Assembly (NCBI RefSeq): GCF_004138165.1
Contig: NZ_RYFF01000011.1
Span: forward strand, 78,236-142,235
Length of the DNA: 64,000 nt
Source: Candidatus Chloroploca sp. Khr17
Lineage (GTDB): Bacteria > Chloroflexota > Chloroflexia > Chloroflexales > Chloroflexaceae
Reading direction: 5' to 3'
Position numbers and translations under genes: made by a program. The stretch's first letter is position 1; every line of letters starts with the position of its first letter. Below, piece after piece: positions 19,749 through 28,491 of this stretch. The notes beneath the pieces are model-generated. The model did not search any database and was not told the origin of the DNA. It worked only from the letters and a program-made list of their open reading frames with translations.

Positions 19749-19961
19749 ATGTTCCGCTGGTTATTGCTTAAATTGATTCGTTTTTATCAGCTTGCTATTT
19801 CACCATGGCTCCCTCCAAGTTGCATCTATCATCCAACCTGCTCGCAGTATGGTCTCGAGGCGATCAGCAAGTATGGTGCCGTACGTGGGGGCTGGATGGC
19901 AATCAAACGCATTTCACGCTGCCACCCCTGGGGGCCAGGTGGGCACGATCCTGTCCCATAA
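19749..19961 (+). CDS. yidD: Membrane protein insertion efficiency factor
   Basis: 70 residues with the complete YidD pattern: an N-terminal amphipathic helix [17 protein letters not shown], the cysteine pair context [13 protein letters not shown] and the ending [17 protein letters not shown]. YidD helps YidC insert membrane proteins and sits at the inner face of the membrane. It starts one base after the V4R stop, an unusual neighbour since yidD normally lies with rnpA and yidC. Confidence 0.93.
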   Translation: MFRWLLLKLIRFYQLAISPWLPPSCIYHPTCSQYGLEAISKYGAVRGGWMAIKRISRCHPWGPGGHDPVP

Positions 19962-20137
19962 CCAGCATAGACTGCAACTTTTGACCCAGGTCGTACGTCC
20001 TACTTTGTGACGGGAAACCTCCAACCAAAGTTGAGGCCCGCACTCTGTCGCATGAGCGATGCCCGTTGGCTGTAGTTGTGCGATACTCTTTCTAGCACAA
20101 TCAGCGACGGCGCATACGCGCCAGGGAAAGGTGTACG

Positions 20138-20809
20138 GTGGCTGAACCATCTCGTGAGTTGATTGCACAGGCCCAGCAGGGCGACCCGCAAGCCTTGACA
20201 CAACTGGTGCTGAGTCAGCAACATTATGTCTACAGCATTGCGATGAGTGTCCTGAAACATCCCGAGGATGCGGCAGATCTCACGCAAGAGTCCTTTATCC
20301 GGCTGTTTCGGGCGCTGCCACAATATAATGGTGAGAGCAGGTTTACCACCTGGCTCTACCGGCTTGTCGTTAACCTGGGCCGCGATGAGTTGCGACGGCG
20401 CGGGCGGCAGGTGCCTCTGACCCCGCCCACGCTCGAAGAGGACGAAGCCGATCGGTTGGCGAGTGTGGCCGATGAGGATCGTTGGACGAGTCCCGAGCAG
20501 TCCCTTGATTCGCAAGAGGTGCGTAGCCAGGTACGGCGTGCGCTTGAGCAACTTGAAGAACACTATCGCCTGGTCTTAACGCTCTACTATTTCGATGATC
20601 TGAAGTATGCTGATATTTCCGAGATCCTCGATATTCCGCTCAACACCGTCAAGAGCCATATTCGCCGGGGTAAGGATCGTCTGGCCGCCATCCTGGAAGC
20701 AGAAGAACAACCTCCTCCTGCCCAGGCCGTGCCGCGCCAGCCGCGCCATGATGCCGATGGCCCCCGAACGGGTGCGGTGCCAGTGCGTTTGATGTTTGGC
20801 GGTGCATAG
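20138..20809 (+). CDS. ECF-type RNA polymerase sigma factor
   Basis: 223 residues. Region 2 includes DLTQESFIRLFRALPQY and TTWLYRLVVNLGRDELRRR (about 50-90); region 4 includes LEQLEEHYRLVLTLYYF and NTVKSHIRRGKDRL (about 140-185). An acidic linker joins them, and about 35 proline-rich residues follow region 4. The start is GTG with a GGGAAAGG-type site upstream. It is followed by a membrane protein that may restrain it. The 176 bases before it hold no gene. Confidence 0.92.
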   Translation: MAEPSRELIAQAQQGDPQALTQLVLSQQHYVYSIAMSVLKHPEDAADLTQESFIRLFRALPQYNGESRFTTWLYRLVVNLGRDELRRRGRQVPLTPPTLEEDEADRLASVADEDRWTSPEQSLDSQEVRSQVRRALEQLEEHYRLVLTLYYFDDLKYADISEILDIPLNTVKSHIRRGKDRLAAILEAEEQPPPAQAVPRQPRHDADGPRTGAVPVRLMFGGA

Positions 20810-20819
20810 AGGTGAACAG

Positions 20820-21293
20820 ATGAACGATCTGATGAAAACTCCTTCCCGTGACCCTGACGACCGCCTCGATGCGGTGTTACGTCAAGAGTTGCACTGGGAA
20901 ACTCCTCCCGAGGTCTCAGCACGCCTGCTGGCTCTGGTGCCTGGCAACCAGGTACCCGCTCGAGCTGTGCCAGCACCAGCACCACCACGTCCACAGTCGT
21001 GGTACAGCATGCTCGTGCTGGTGTTGACGGCAGCGGCGGTTGGCCTGTCACTGGGGATTGCCTGGCAGTTTTATGGTACGGTTGGGGCTGAACTCGGGCT
21101 GGTCGCGATGTTTGAACAATTGCGCTACGCGCCGCTGATCGGGCTGCAACGGCTCTACGATGCGTTGCCTGCCTCACGTCAGGTGGTAGCGATCCTGCTG
21201 GTGATCCGTGACCAGATCCATTGGCTCCTCCTGGCGATTATGCTCTGGCTCGCTTTTGACCAGCAACCCCAACGCCAGACGGTACGGAATTGA
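20820..21293 (+). CDS. Membrane protein partnered with the ECF sigma factor (possible anti-sigma)
   Basis: 157 residues. A soluble N-terminal segment of about 55 residues is followed by a membrane helix (about 63-82), a short external region and a second helix (about 128-148). It lacks the HxxxCxxC motif of zinc anti-sigma factors. It starts 10 bases after the sigma stop with AGAGGTG upstream. Anti-sigma function is inferred from position only. Confidence 0.65.
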   Translation: MNDLMKTPSRDPDDRLDAVLRQELHWETPPEVSARLLALVPGNQVPARAVPAPAPPRPQSWYSMLVLVLTAAAVGLSLGIAWQFYGTVGAELGLVAMFEQLRYAPLIGLQRLYDALPASRQVVAILLVIRDQIHWLLLAIMLWLAFDQQPQRQTVRN

Positions 21294-21297
21294 GTGT

Positions 21298-21346
21298 TGG
21301 CTCAACGAAAAGGCCGCCCCAGTGGGGCGGCCTTTTCGTTGAGCCA
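21298..21346. terminator. Bidirectional terminator hairpin, 23-bp arms
   Basis: Perfect arms of 23 bases (core CTCAACGAAAAGGCCGCCCC) around a 3-base loop lie between the convergent sigma/anti-sigma pair and the decarboxylase gene. The A and T runs inside the arms give each direction a short U-tract after a GC-rich core. Confidence 0.85.
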
Positions 21347-21364
21347 TCTGGATGCAAAAGGGCG

Positions 21365-22888
21365 CTATTCCAGCTGGGCACTCGCACGACCCAGCCGTGG
21401 CGGACGTTGCGCCATGCGCCGCCGCGCCATGACGGGAACCGGGGTGCGACGCTCGATCTCCAGCGGAACCGAGAAGCGCTGAGGTTGATAGCCGAGCAAC
21501 TCCATGATTGACGCCTGATCCTGCTGCGGGACATAGCGGGTCTGCAAGCGCCCATCAAGCTCACTGATAATGACCCGCCCCGGTTCGGGGCTGAGGCAGT
21601 GATGCGCCCCGCCACGCCCCGCGATCATCTGCTGATAGGCACCGACACCACAAATGGCAAGCACCAGGCCCGCCCCAGTGTCAGGTAACATCAACGGGGA
21701 AGCGTCGGGTCGCGGGTAGACATCGTCGCTATCGCAGGTACGCCGCCCAGCCAGGCGCACCGGGCGCACCGGGCGATCCCAATCGGTCAAGGGAAAGACG
21801 ACAAACTCCTGACCTTCGACCAGCAATGCATCGGGCAAGGTCACCATCATGCTTCCGTTGATCAGGTACCAGTCAGGCTCATCCGGCTGACCGGCTTTGA
21901 CGGCCCCAACTTCGAGCAGGTAGACACTGTGGGTTGCCACGGTGTAGCGACCAAATTCACCAATCAGATCGGGGGGCGGAACATCGTAGGCGGCACAGGT
22001 CGCCTTGATTTCGTGCATCAAACGCATGAGAAAACCGGCATAATCAAACGCAAAATCGAGACGATAGCCAGCGGTTGGGATCCCGCCACCGAAATTGAAA
22101 TAGCGCAGACTCGGCACCCGACGGCGCAGCCGGCAATAGCCGGCCACCGACTCGCGCAGCGTCGCCAAGAAATGCCCCTCGTCCTCGATCTGGCTCCCTA
22201 CCATCGCATGGTAGAGCACAAGATCGTGGTGGCTTTTGGTGATCCGAGCAGCGGCGACGTCGATCTCCGCACTCGTCAAGCCAAAGCGGTCATTGCCAGG
22301 ATGGCGTCCATCGCGATTACCGGCGGCCCGCTCACGCACGCCAAAGCGGAGTGGGGCGGACGTGTCGAGCAGCACCTCTAGTTCGGCAAGATCATCGAGT
22401 ACCGGGATCACATTGGTGCAGCCATCAAGACGCAGACCACGGATAGCCTCAAGATAGTTTGGTTCTTTCGAGCCATTGCAGCAGATCAAGCGATCAGTTG
22501 GCAGCAAACCCTGACGGTAGAGACTGCGCGCAATGGTCACATCGGCAGCCGCCGATGTCTCATAGTGAACGCCGGCCCGCAACGCCGTCTCGACGGCCTC
22601 GGCAGCAAAATTGGCCTTGGTCGCATAGGCGTACAGAAACCGACCGGGATAGGCACTGTTTGCCCGTGCCTGGGCCGCCCATGCTTGCATCCGGGAAACC
22701 TGAGTCGTAATCTGGGGCGTATAGACGACCTCTAAGGGAGCGCCATACTGCTGCGCCAGCACATTCAAATTGACCCGCCCACCCAGCATAAGCTCGCCAC
22801 GTTGACGTGTCATAAAACTAGTCAACGCACCATCACCATCAAGATCGAACTGCTTCTGAAGATAGGTGGTATATGTCTGCTGCTTCAA
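21365..22888 (-). CDS. PLP-dependent arginine/diaminopimelate-type decarboxylase (alanine racemase fold)
   Basis: About 507 residues from a TTG at 22888 preceded 12 bases away by AAGGAGG; the frame is open further up to 23056 but without homology. The PLP lysine is in YATKANF (about 83); HAMVGSQIE, the glycine loop FNFGGGIPTAGY, GEFGRYTVATHS and CDSDDVYP follow. The order and GAYQQMIAGRGGAHHCL resemble biosynthetic arginine decarboxylase (SpeA) more than LysA. It would make agmatine for polyamine synthesis; ornithine or diaminopimelate as substrate is possible. Confidence 0.8.
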   Translation of the reverse strand: MKQQTYTTYLQKQFDLDGDGALTSFMTRQRGELMLGGRVNLNVLAQQYGAPLEVVYTPQITTQVSRMQAWAAQARANSAYPGRFLYAYATKANFAAEAVETALRAGVHYETSAAADVTIARSLYRQGLLPTDRLICCNGSKEPNYLEAIRGLRLDGCTNVIPVLDDLAELEVLLDTSAPLRFGVRERAAGNRDGRHPGNDRFGLTSAEIDVAAARITKSHHDLVLYHAMVGSQIEDEGHFLATLRESVAGYCRLRRRVPSLRYFNFGGGIPTAGYRLDFAFDYAGFLMRLMHEIKATCAAYDVPPPDLIGEFGRYTVATHSVYLLEVGAVKAGQPDEPDWYLINGSMMVTLPDALLVEGQEFVVFPLTDWDRPVRPVRLAGRRTCDSDDVYPRPDASPLMLPDTGAGLVLAICGVGAYQQMIAGRGGAHHCLSPEPGRVIISELDGRLQTRYVPQQDQASIMELLGYQPQRFSVPLEIERRTPVPVMARRRMAQRPPRLGRASAQLE

Positions 22889-23002
22889 TTGTACCAGAAC
22901 CCTCCTTACGGGATAAAGATCAAGACGCAACAAGCCAGGCCATGGGGGATGAACCCTCACGGCTTGCGAACAAGCATGGAAAGCGACACCATGGGAAGGC
23001 AC

Positions 23003-23030
23003 AAAAAAACCCCTGCGCCGATGGCAGGAG
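23003..23030 (-). terminator. Intrinsic terminator in the leader of the decarboxylase gene
   Basis: On the minus strand CTCCTGCCATCGGCGCAGGGG forms a 7-bp stem and is followed by seven T residues. It sits about 115 bases upstream of the decarboxylase start on the same strand, so it could be an attenuator or the end of a short leader RNA. The upstream leader (to about 23400) is about 370 bases without a gene and matches no riboswitch class that I recognise. Confidence 0.6.
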
Positions 23031-23405
23031 TTGTTGGGGGAAGAGGCGTTCGTCACGACGCCTCAGAAGTGCGTTATGACATTACCAGGGTAGGCGAAGA
23101 AGCCAGCCCCCAGCGATCTGCAGATCGGTACGATCAACTTTTTTGTGCCGCACATTGGTGCGTACATTGTCACTACCGTCCATAGACCCTCACCATAGCC
23201 CGCTCGGCACCCTGGAAACAGAAGCGGCAACCGACACTGGTTACGCTTCTCAGAGCGACATCCGTTTCGTGTTCGATGTTGCGTGTTGCGCAGTGCCGGG
23301 TGCCTTCCCGGAACGCGAAACCCGTCACCAAAACGTAACGAGGGGCGCGAATAAACTGGCTGCTTGGCTCAGCCTTGTGGATTATACACCCATCAGTACC
23401 CTATG

Positions 23406-24842
23406 TCAATACGCGTTTTCCTGCTTGCCAGTGAGGAAATTCGCGCTTGTGCGCAGAATAATTTTGAGATCAAAGAGGAGCGACCAGTTCTCGATATAGT
23501 AGAGGTCATAGCGCGTGCGTTCTTTAATGCTGGTATCGCCGCGCAGGCCATTGACCTGGGCCCATCCGGTGAGGCCGGCCTTCTCTTTATGGCGTCGCAT
23601 ATAGCGCGGGATCTCCTGGCTAAACTGTTCAACCCAACGCGGCTGTTCAGGGCGGGGGCCAACGATGCTCATTTCGCCAATCAGCACATTGATCAACTGG
23701 GGCAATTCATCAAGGCTCGTACGGCGCAGAAAGCGGCCCACGCGGGTGACGCGGGGATCATTTTCGGTAGTCCAGGTACCCAACAACTCGGCATCAGGGC
23801 GCATCGTACGGAACTTGATCATCCAGAAGGGCTGTTTATCCATCCCGACCCGCTCCTGGAGAAAAAAGACCGGACCTGGCGACTCGAGGCGGATCGCGAG
23901 CGCAATAAGCATGAAGATCGGTGCGCCAAAGAGGAGGAGCAGCGACGCCACGACCAGATCAAGGGTGCGTTTCAAGATCCGGTTCCACGGGTTATCGAGG
24001 GCGGCATTTTTGACGCTGACGAGGGGGAGGGCACTGAGATCGCCAATCGAGAGTTCGTTATTGGTAATCAACTGAAACGTATCGGGATAGACCTTGATCG
24101 TGACCGCCTCATCCTCTGCCAGCGCAATAATTTCCAACAGATCCTGGGTCGAGCGAGCGGAAAGCGCAATAATGACCTCGTCGGCACGGGTTGCCCGCAC
24201 AACCCGCCCAAGCTGAGAGGTACGGCCGAGCACGGGCAGATCGAGCACCAGACCCCCAATCGGTACAGTATCCGAGACAAACCCTTGCACACGGTAGCCA
24301 AGTTCGGGGCGCTGCCGAATAATATTCCAGACCAGTTGACCGGGATCACGGGCACCAACAATCAAAACACGCCGGATATCAATGCCATGTTGGCGTAGCC
24401 AGATGACAACCGAGCGATGGATCGCTCGCACCAACACGCATGCCGCAATCGCCGTCGTCCAACTCCAGGCGAGCACCTCGCGAGTCAAAGGCAACTCATC
24501 AGCGCCAATCTGGGGCAAGAGCGTATTGATCACAATCGCACCGATAGCGACCAGTGAGATAGCAGTAAAGACCTTGAACGCCTCATCTACCCGTGACGCC
24601 CCACGGCGCATCTCGTAGAGACCATTGAAAGTAAAGACCGCGAGCGCCATCAGATTAAAAAAGAGCAAGAAGCGGGCAACGACAACCGGATCAGAGGGCA
24701 TAATCGCCCCTGACGCCTCGATCATGGGCGCAAAGAAACGATAGGTGCCAATCAACGCACCATTCAGAGCAAGCAGATCGCCAGCGATCAACATGAAAAG
24801 CAGCAACGCCCGCCAGGTGCGTGGGCGCAAGTGTGGACGCAC
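23406..24842 (-). CDS. Polyprenyl-phosphate sugar phosphotransferase (WbaP/exopolysaccharide initiating type)
   Basis: About 478 residues. Four N-terminal membrane helices (about 10-120), a Rossmann-like CoA-binding region (VLIVGARDPGQLVWNII, about 160-280) and a C-terminal bacterial sugar transferase domain with KRTLDLVVASLLLL, KFRTM, RRTSLDELPQLINV and GEMSIVGPRPE. It transfers a sugar phosphate to undecaprenyl phosphate to begin polysaccharide synthesis. The GTG at 24842, two bases past the upstream stop, avoids an 83-base overlap that a TTG at 24926 would need. Confidence 0.88.
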   Translation of the reverse strand: MRPHLRPRTWRALLLFMLIAGDLLALNGALIGTYRFFAPMIEASGAIMPSDPVVVARFLLFFNLMALAVFTFNGLYEMRRGASRVDEAFKVFTAISLVAIGAIVINTLLPQIGADELPLTREVLAWSWTTAIAACVLVRAIHRSVVIWLRQHGIDIRRVLIVGARDPGQLVWNIIRQRPELGYRVQGFVSDTVPIGGLVLDLPVLGRTSQLGRVVRATRADEVIIALSARSTQDLLEIIALAEDEAVTIKVYPDTFQLITNNELSIGDLSALPLVSVKNAALDNPWNRILKRTLDLVVASLLLLFGAPIFMLIALAIRLESPGPVFFLQERVGMDKQPFWMIKFRTMRPDAELLGTWTTENDPRVTRVGRFLRRTSLDELPQLINVLIGEMSIVGPRPEQPRWVEQFSQEIPRYMRRHKEKAGLTGWAQVNGLRGDTSIKERTRYDLYYIENWSLLFDLKIILRTSANFLTGKQENAY

Positions 24843-24843
24843 C

Positions 24844-25740
24844 TTAGGCGACGCGACGTGCGGCTGGGGGGAGGAGGAGATTGCGGCCAAGTGCCATGAA
24901 CTCCTTGAAACTAATGCCAACTTCAATCAAGAGATTGAGTGGCGCAGCGGTCGTAGCCGCGTAATGTTTGCGATGAAAAATGCGCATCGCAGCATAAAAA
25001 GCATGGATCGACGGGATGGCGCGGCGGGTACTCGAAGCCCGCTTATAGTGATGAACGATCACCTGCGGATAATAGACAACGCGCCAACCATACGCTTTGA
25101 TGCGATAACACCAGTCAAGATCCTCACCATACATAAAAAATTGTTCGTCAAGCAACCCGACCTCATTAATCACCGCGGCCCGCAAGAGCATGCACGCCCC
25201 GACAACCGCATCAACCTCGGTTTCACAGGCCGGGTCAAGATAGGTGAGATTGTAGCGCCCAAAACGCCGACTCTGCGGAAAGAGCGCCGCCAGCCCTGAC
25301 ATGCGATAAAAGGAGATCTCGGGACTGGGAAAGCTGCGCCGACAGGCCAGATCAAGGCTGCCATCGGGCAAAAGCAAGCGCGGCCCGACAACCGCCACCG
25401 CAGGATTGGCAACAAGATAATCGACCAGACCATCGAGGGCACCTGCCGGTACAAGCGTATCATTGTTGAGCAGCAACACATAATCAGCCGACTGCTCGGC
25501 ACTGATCGCCCGTAAGGCTAGGTTATTGCCATATGAGAAGCCGCCATTGATTGGGCTGACGATCAGGCGGGCCTGAGGAAAGCGTTCGCGAACGATCGTG
25601 ACGCTCGCATCACTAGAAGCATTATCAACCACCCAGACCGTCAGGTCGCACCGGGTGGGAGCAGCATAGAGCGAAGCTAAGCAATCAGCCAGCAAGTCAG
25701 CCCGATTATAATTCAGAATGACAACCGCCAAGCGCGACAT
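24844..25740 (-). CDS. Family 2 glycosyltransferase (rhamnosyltransferase-like)
   Basis: 298 residues. GT-A signatures are VVILNYNRADLL, VVDNASSDAS, the metal-binding LLNNDT, and the catalytic-base region FMYGEDLDWCYRIKAYGW (about 200). No membrane helix is clear. It likely adds a sugar during assembly of the polysaccharide begun by the next gene. The ATG at 25740 fits the family; the frame reaches 25794 without homology. Confidence 0.88.
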   Translation of the reverse strand: MSRLAVVILNYNRADLLADCLASLYAAPTRCDLTVWVVDNASSDASVTIVRERFPQARLIVSPINGGFSYGNNLALRAISAEQSADYVLLLNNDTLVPAGALDGLVDYLVANPAVAVVGPRLLLPDGSLDLACRRSFPSPEISFYRMSGLAALFPQSRRFGRYNLTYLDPACETEVDAVVGACMLLRAAVINEVGLLDEQFFMYGEDLDWCYRIKAYGWRVVYYPQVIVHHYKRASSTRRAIPSIHAFYAAMRIFHRKHYAATTAAPLNLLIEVGISFKEFMALGRNLLLPPAARRVA

Positions 25741-25833
25741 AGCTTGCTCCAAGGCAACAGGGCCAGCCATCGAAAAGCGGGTATAGTATACCATACTGGC
25801 TTTGCTCGCAACAAAGCCAGAGAGGTTGCCTCC

Positions 25834-26009
25834 CAGGGCTGAGGCAACGTCAACTCTCCGGGGTCGCCGTCGCCGTCAATGGCTCGGCTCTTGCGTGCCA
25901 AGCCCGCCCGCGCGGGCTGGATGAGGCCGCGCAGGCGGCCTTCGCGACCCATAGCCGCGGGCTTCAGCCCCACGGTGCTCCGGTCAGGCGGACGTTGCAT
26001 CAGCCCTGG
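25834..26009. mobile_element. Miniature inverted-repeat element, family A copy 1 (176 bp)
   Basis: The ends are CAGGGCTGAGGCAACGTC and GACGTTGCATCAGCCCTGG, inverted with one mismatch. The element is flanked by the 9-base direct repeat GTTGCCTCC at 25825-25833 and 26010-26018, as expected for a target duplication. The interior carries a CCCGCCCGCGCGGGC hairpin and a GGGCTTCAGCCCC string. It has no coding capacity of its own; the transposase would have to act in trans. Confidence 0.75.
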
Positions 26010-26059
26010 GTTGCCTCCGGCGGTGCGGTTTGGGGGGCCTGCGGCCACCAGGGATCGCG

Positions 26060-26110
26060 CTTGTGCTGGCGAAAACGGCCAGCTTCGCTGGCCGTTTTCG
26101 CCAGCACAAG
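26060..26110. repeat. Perfect 24-bp-arm hairpin (apex GGCCAGC-TTC-GCTGGCC)
   Basis: Two perfect 24-base arms around a 3-base loop, 30 bases before the 2H-phosphoesterase gene. Because it precedes a rightward gene and follows the start of a leftward one, it is not an obvious terminator. It belongs to the long-hairpin set with a GCCAGC/GCTGGC apex. Confidence 0.75.
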
Positions 26111-26139
26111 CATGGGTTTTGGCTGAAAGAAGAAGGTAT

Positions 26140-26682
26140 ATGCATTCATCGCTTGCCCGTTTGATTGTCTATGCGTGCCCGTTGGGGCCACTGGCCGAGC
26201 AGATCGCGGCGTTTTACGATGCCAGTCGTGCCCAGTTTGGGCCAAACAAGGCCCATGCTTACCCGCCACATATAACGCTGACAGGCTTTTTTCAGGATGA
26301 AGCGGCAGCGATACCCGTGTATGCCAGCGCCCTCGCGGCGGCCTGGACAACAGCCATGGTGCAACGGCCCGATCCGCCGGTCATCGTCACGGAACTGGCC
26401 TGCACTGAAGCCTTTCACGGCCTTTTGATCGTTTCACCATGGCTCGAGAGCCTGACCGCCGACTTTGCGGCGCGGGCAGTCTCGCCCACCAGACACGAGG
26501 CCATCCGCCTCAAAAGCCAGTTGCATCTGAGTCTGGCCTATGGCTTCAACGCCACCGATGGCCCAGCACTTGGGGCCATGGCTCAGGCCATGGTCGATCC
26601 AGCAGCACCAGTGCAATGGGAGGTGCAGCTGTACGAACAAGGTGAGGCGTGGAAGATGCACGGACTGGCCCACGGCTTATAA
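26140..26682 (+). CDS. 2H phosphoesterase superfamily protein (LigT-like)
   Basis: 180 residues with the two HxT/S motifs of the superfamily: PHITLTG (about 46) and LHLSLAYG (about 130). Such enzymes open cyclic nucleotide phosphates in RNA ends or small metabolites. AGAAGAAGG precedes the ATG at 26140. The long upstream reading frame crosses a mobile repeat and the hairpin and is not real coding. Confidence 0.75.
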   Translation: MHSSLARLIVYACPLGPLAEQIAAFYDASRAQFGPNKAHAYPPHITLTGFFQDEAAAIPVYASALAAAWTTAMVQRPDPPVIVTELACTEAFHGLLIVSPWLESLTADFAARAVSPTRHEAIRLKSQLHLSLAYGFNATDGPALGAMAQAMVDPAAPVQWEVQLYEQGEAWKMHGLAHGL

Positions 26683-26798
26683 TACGATGCACGTGGTATC
26701 AACGAAACTGAGGCCTGTATAATAGGGATGGATAGGCTTGTTTTATGAGCCGTCCCGTTGACAACCATTTTCATTGCACCCTCCTCAGTGAGCAGGTT

Positions 26799-28364
26799 AT
26801 GAGCAGACAGTTCCAGATGTACCTTGGTGACTGGCTTGGACGGCGAGCGCAACTCTCGCCCGAACGTACGGCACTCTACGACGCTCAGAGTGATATGCGC
26901 CAGATCAGTTACGGTGAGTGGAATGCGACCGCGACGCGCACGGCAGCTTTGCTGCGCTCGCTCGGGGTCGAACGGGGCGATCGCGTGGCCGTGCTGGCCC
27001 ACAACAGTCTCGCGTTTCTCGATCTCTGGTTTGCCTGTGGCAAGCTTGGGGCGATTATGCAACCGTTGAACTGGCGCTTGACCCCGGCTGAATTGGCTGG
27101 TCTCATTGACGATGCAAGCCCTTGCATTTTTGCCTATGGGCCAGAATTTGCGGCTACAACGCTCACGCTACGTACCACGGCTACGTCGGTGCGCCATTGG
27201 ATCGCAATAGAGGCACCGACTGTGGCGCATGCCGCTGATGTGCCTTTGACAGCCCGCGATGAGCACCACGAACCCGTTCCGCCAATCGAGCTTGGGTTTG
27301 ATGATCCGTGGGTGATCTGCTATACCGGCGGTACCACCGGGCTGCCCAAAGGGGCTATTTTGACCCACGGCAATCTGACCTTCAATGCGGTCAATACCGT
27401 GATGAACTGGGGGCTCAATGCCGATGATACGACGATCCTGAATATGCCCCTCTTTCATACAGGCGGCCTCAATGTCTTTACGGCACCCCTGGTCATGGTA
27501 GGCGGGGCTTCGATTGTCTGCAAGAGTGTTGATGTCAATCAAATCTTTGACTTGATCGCGAATCGGCTCGTCAGCATCTTCTTTAGTGTGCCGACGATCT
27601 TTCTCGCGCTGCAACAACACGAGCGCTGGAACCAGGTTGATTTTAGCCCCTTGAAACTCGTGATCAGTGGCGGCGCACCTTGCCCGCAGCCCGTGTTTGA
27701 AGAGTTCTGGCGGCGTGAGGTTGATTTCAAGACGGGTTATGGCCTCACCGAGGCTGGCCCCAATACGTTCTGGCTCCCCCCCGAAGACGTACGTCGCAAG
27801 CCGGGTTCCGTCGGTTTTCCGCTCTTTTTCATTGATGTACGCATTACCAACGAACAAGGGAGCGCATGTGAACCCGATGAGGTCGGTGAACTCTGGATAC
27901 GCGGTCCTCATGTCTGCCGTGGGTACTGGGGCCGACCTGAAGAGACCGCCCGGGCCATTACGCCCGATGGGTGGCTACGGACAGGGGATCTCGCCCGCCG
28001 CGATGCCGAAGGGTACTATACCATCGTCGGGCGGCTGAAAGAGGTGATTATTTCAGGGGGCGAGAATATTTATCCTGCCGAGGTCGAGAGCGTGCTTGCA
28101 GCCCATCCGGCGGTCGCCGAGACAGCCCTGGTGGCTGTGCCCGATCCGCACTGGGGCGAAGTCGGTTGGGCGGTGGCCGTGCCCCGGAAAGGTTGCCATT
28201 TGCAGGGTCCTGACTTGCTGGACTTTGCCGGAACACGTCTCGCCCGCTACAAATTGCCCCGTCATGTGATTATCCAGGCTGAACCGTTGCCCAAAACGGC
28301 GGCAGGCAAAGTTGATAAGCATGCGCTGCTCCGCACGTATCTGCACAATGATGCGCATCAGTAA
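26799..28364 (+). CDS. AMP-forming acyl-CoA synthetase
   Basis: 521 residues. ANL-family motifs are present: the P-loop-like YTGGTTGLPKGA (about 175), TGYGLTEAGPN (about 320), the hinge region GDLARRDAEGYYTIVGRLKE (about 410) and the C-terminal catalytic lysine in PKTAAGKVDKHAL. It activates a fatty or aromatic acid to its CoA thioester; chain length cannot be read. The start at 26799 has GAGCAGG upstream; an ATG at 26745 is also possible. An alpha/beta hydrolase follows. Confidence 0.9.
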   Translation: MSRQFQMYLGDWLGRRAQLSPERTALYDAQSDMRQISYGEWNATATRTAALLRSLGVERGDRVAVLAHNSLAFLDLWFACGKLGAIMQPLNWRLTPAELAGLIDDASPCIFAYGPEFAATTLTLRTTATSVRHWIAIEAPTVAHAADVPLTARDEHHEPVPPIELGFDDPWVICYTGGTTGLPKGAILTHGNLTFNAVNTVMNWGLNADDTTILNMPLFHTGGLNVFTAPLVMVGGASIVCKSVDVNQIFDLIANRLVSIFFSVPTIFLALQQHERWNQVDFSPLKLVISGGAPCPQPVFEEFWRREVDFKTGYGLTEAGPNTFWLPPEDVRRKPGSVGFPLFFIDVRITNEQGSACEPDEVGELWIRGPHVCRGYWGRPEETARAITPDGWLRTGDLARRDAEGYYTIVGRLKEVIISGGENIYPAEVESVLAAHPAVAETALVAVPDPHWGEVGWAVAVPRKGCHLQGPDLLDFAGTRLARYKLPRHVIIQAEPLPKTAAGKVDKHALLRTYLHNDAHQ

Positions 28365-28491
28365 GGTGATACCCGGTTTGGGTGTGTGTGTCGGCAATGG
28401 TTGCGTCACCAGGATGTAGCCCCTTGTTGACGTGTTCACTACGCACGCAGATGCCGGATTGAATAGGAACCATATCTGGAAAGGTTGTCCG

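Noticed and set aside
22889..23340. Known riboswitch (guanidine, SAM, lysine, manganese) in the decarboxylase leader
   Set aside because: I compared the leader by eye with the conserved strings of these classes and found no match; only a terminator can be supported.
23143..23499. 118-codon rightward frame upstream of the sugar transferase end
   Set aside because: No domain or ribosome site, and it overlaps the 3' end of the sugar transferase gene; the region is better read as a leftward leader.
25879..26139. N-terminal extension of the 2H phosphoesterase frame
   Set aside because: The extension is made of the family A element and a perfect hairpin; homology and a ribosome site support the ATG at 26140.
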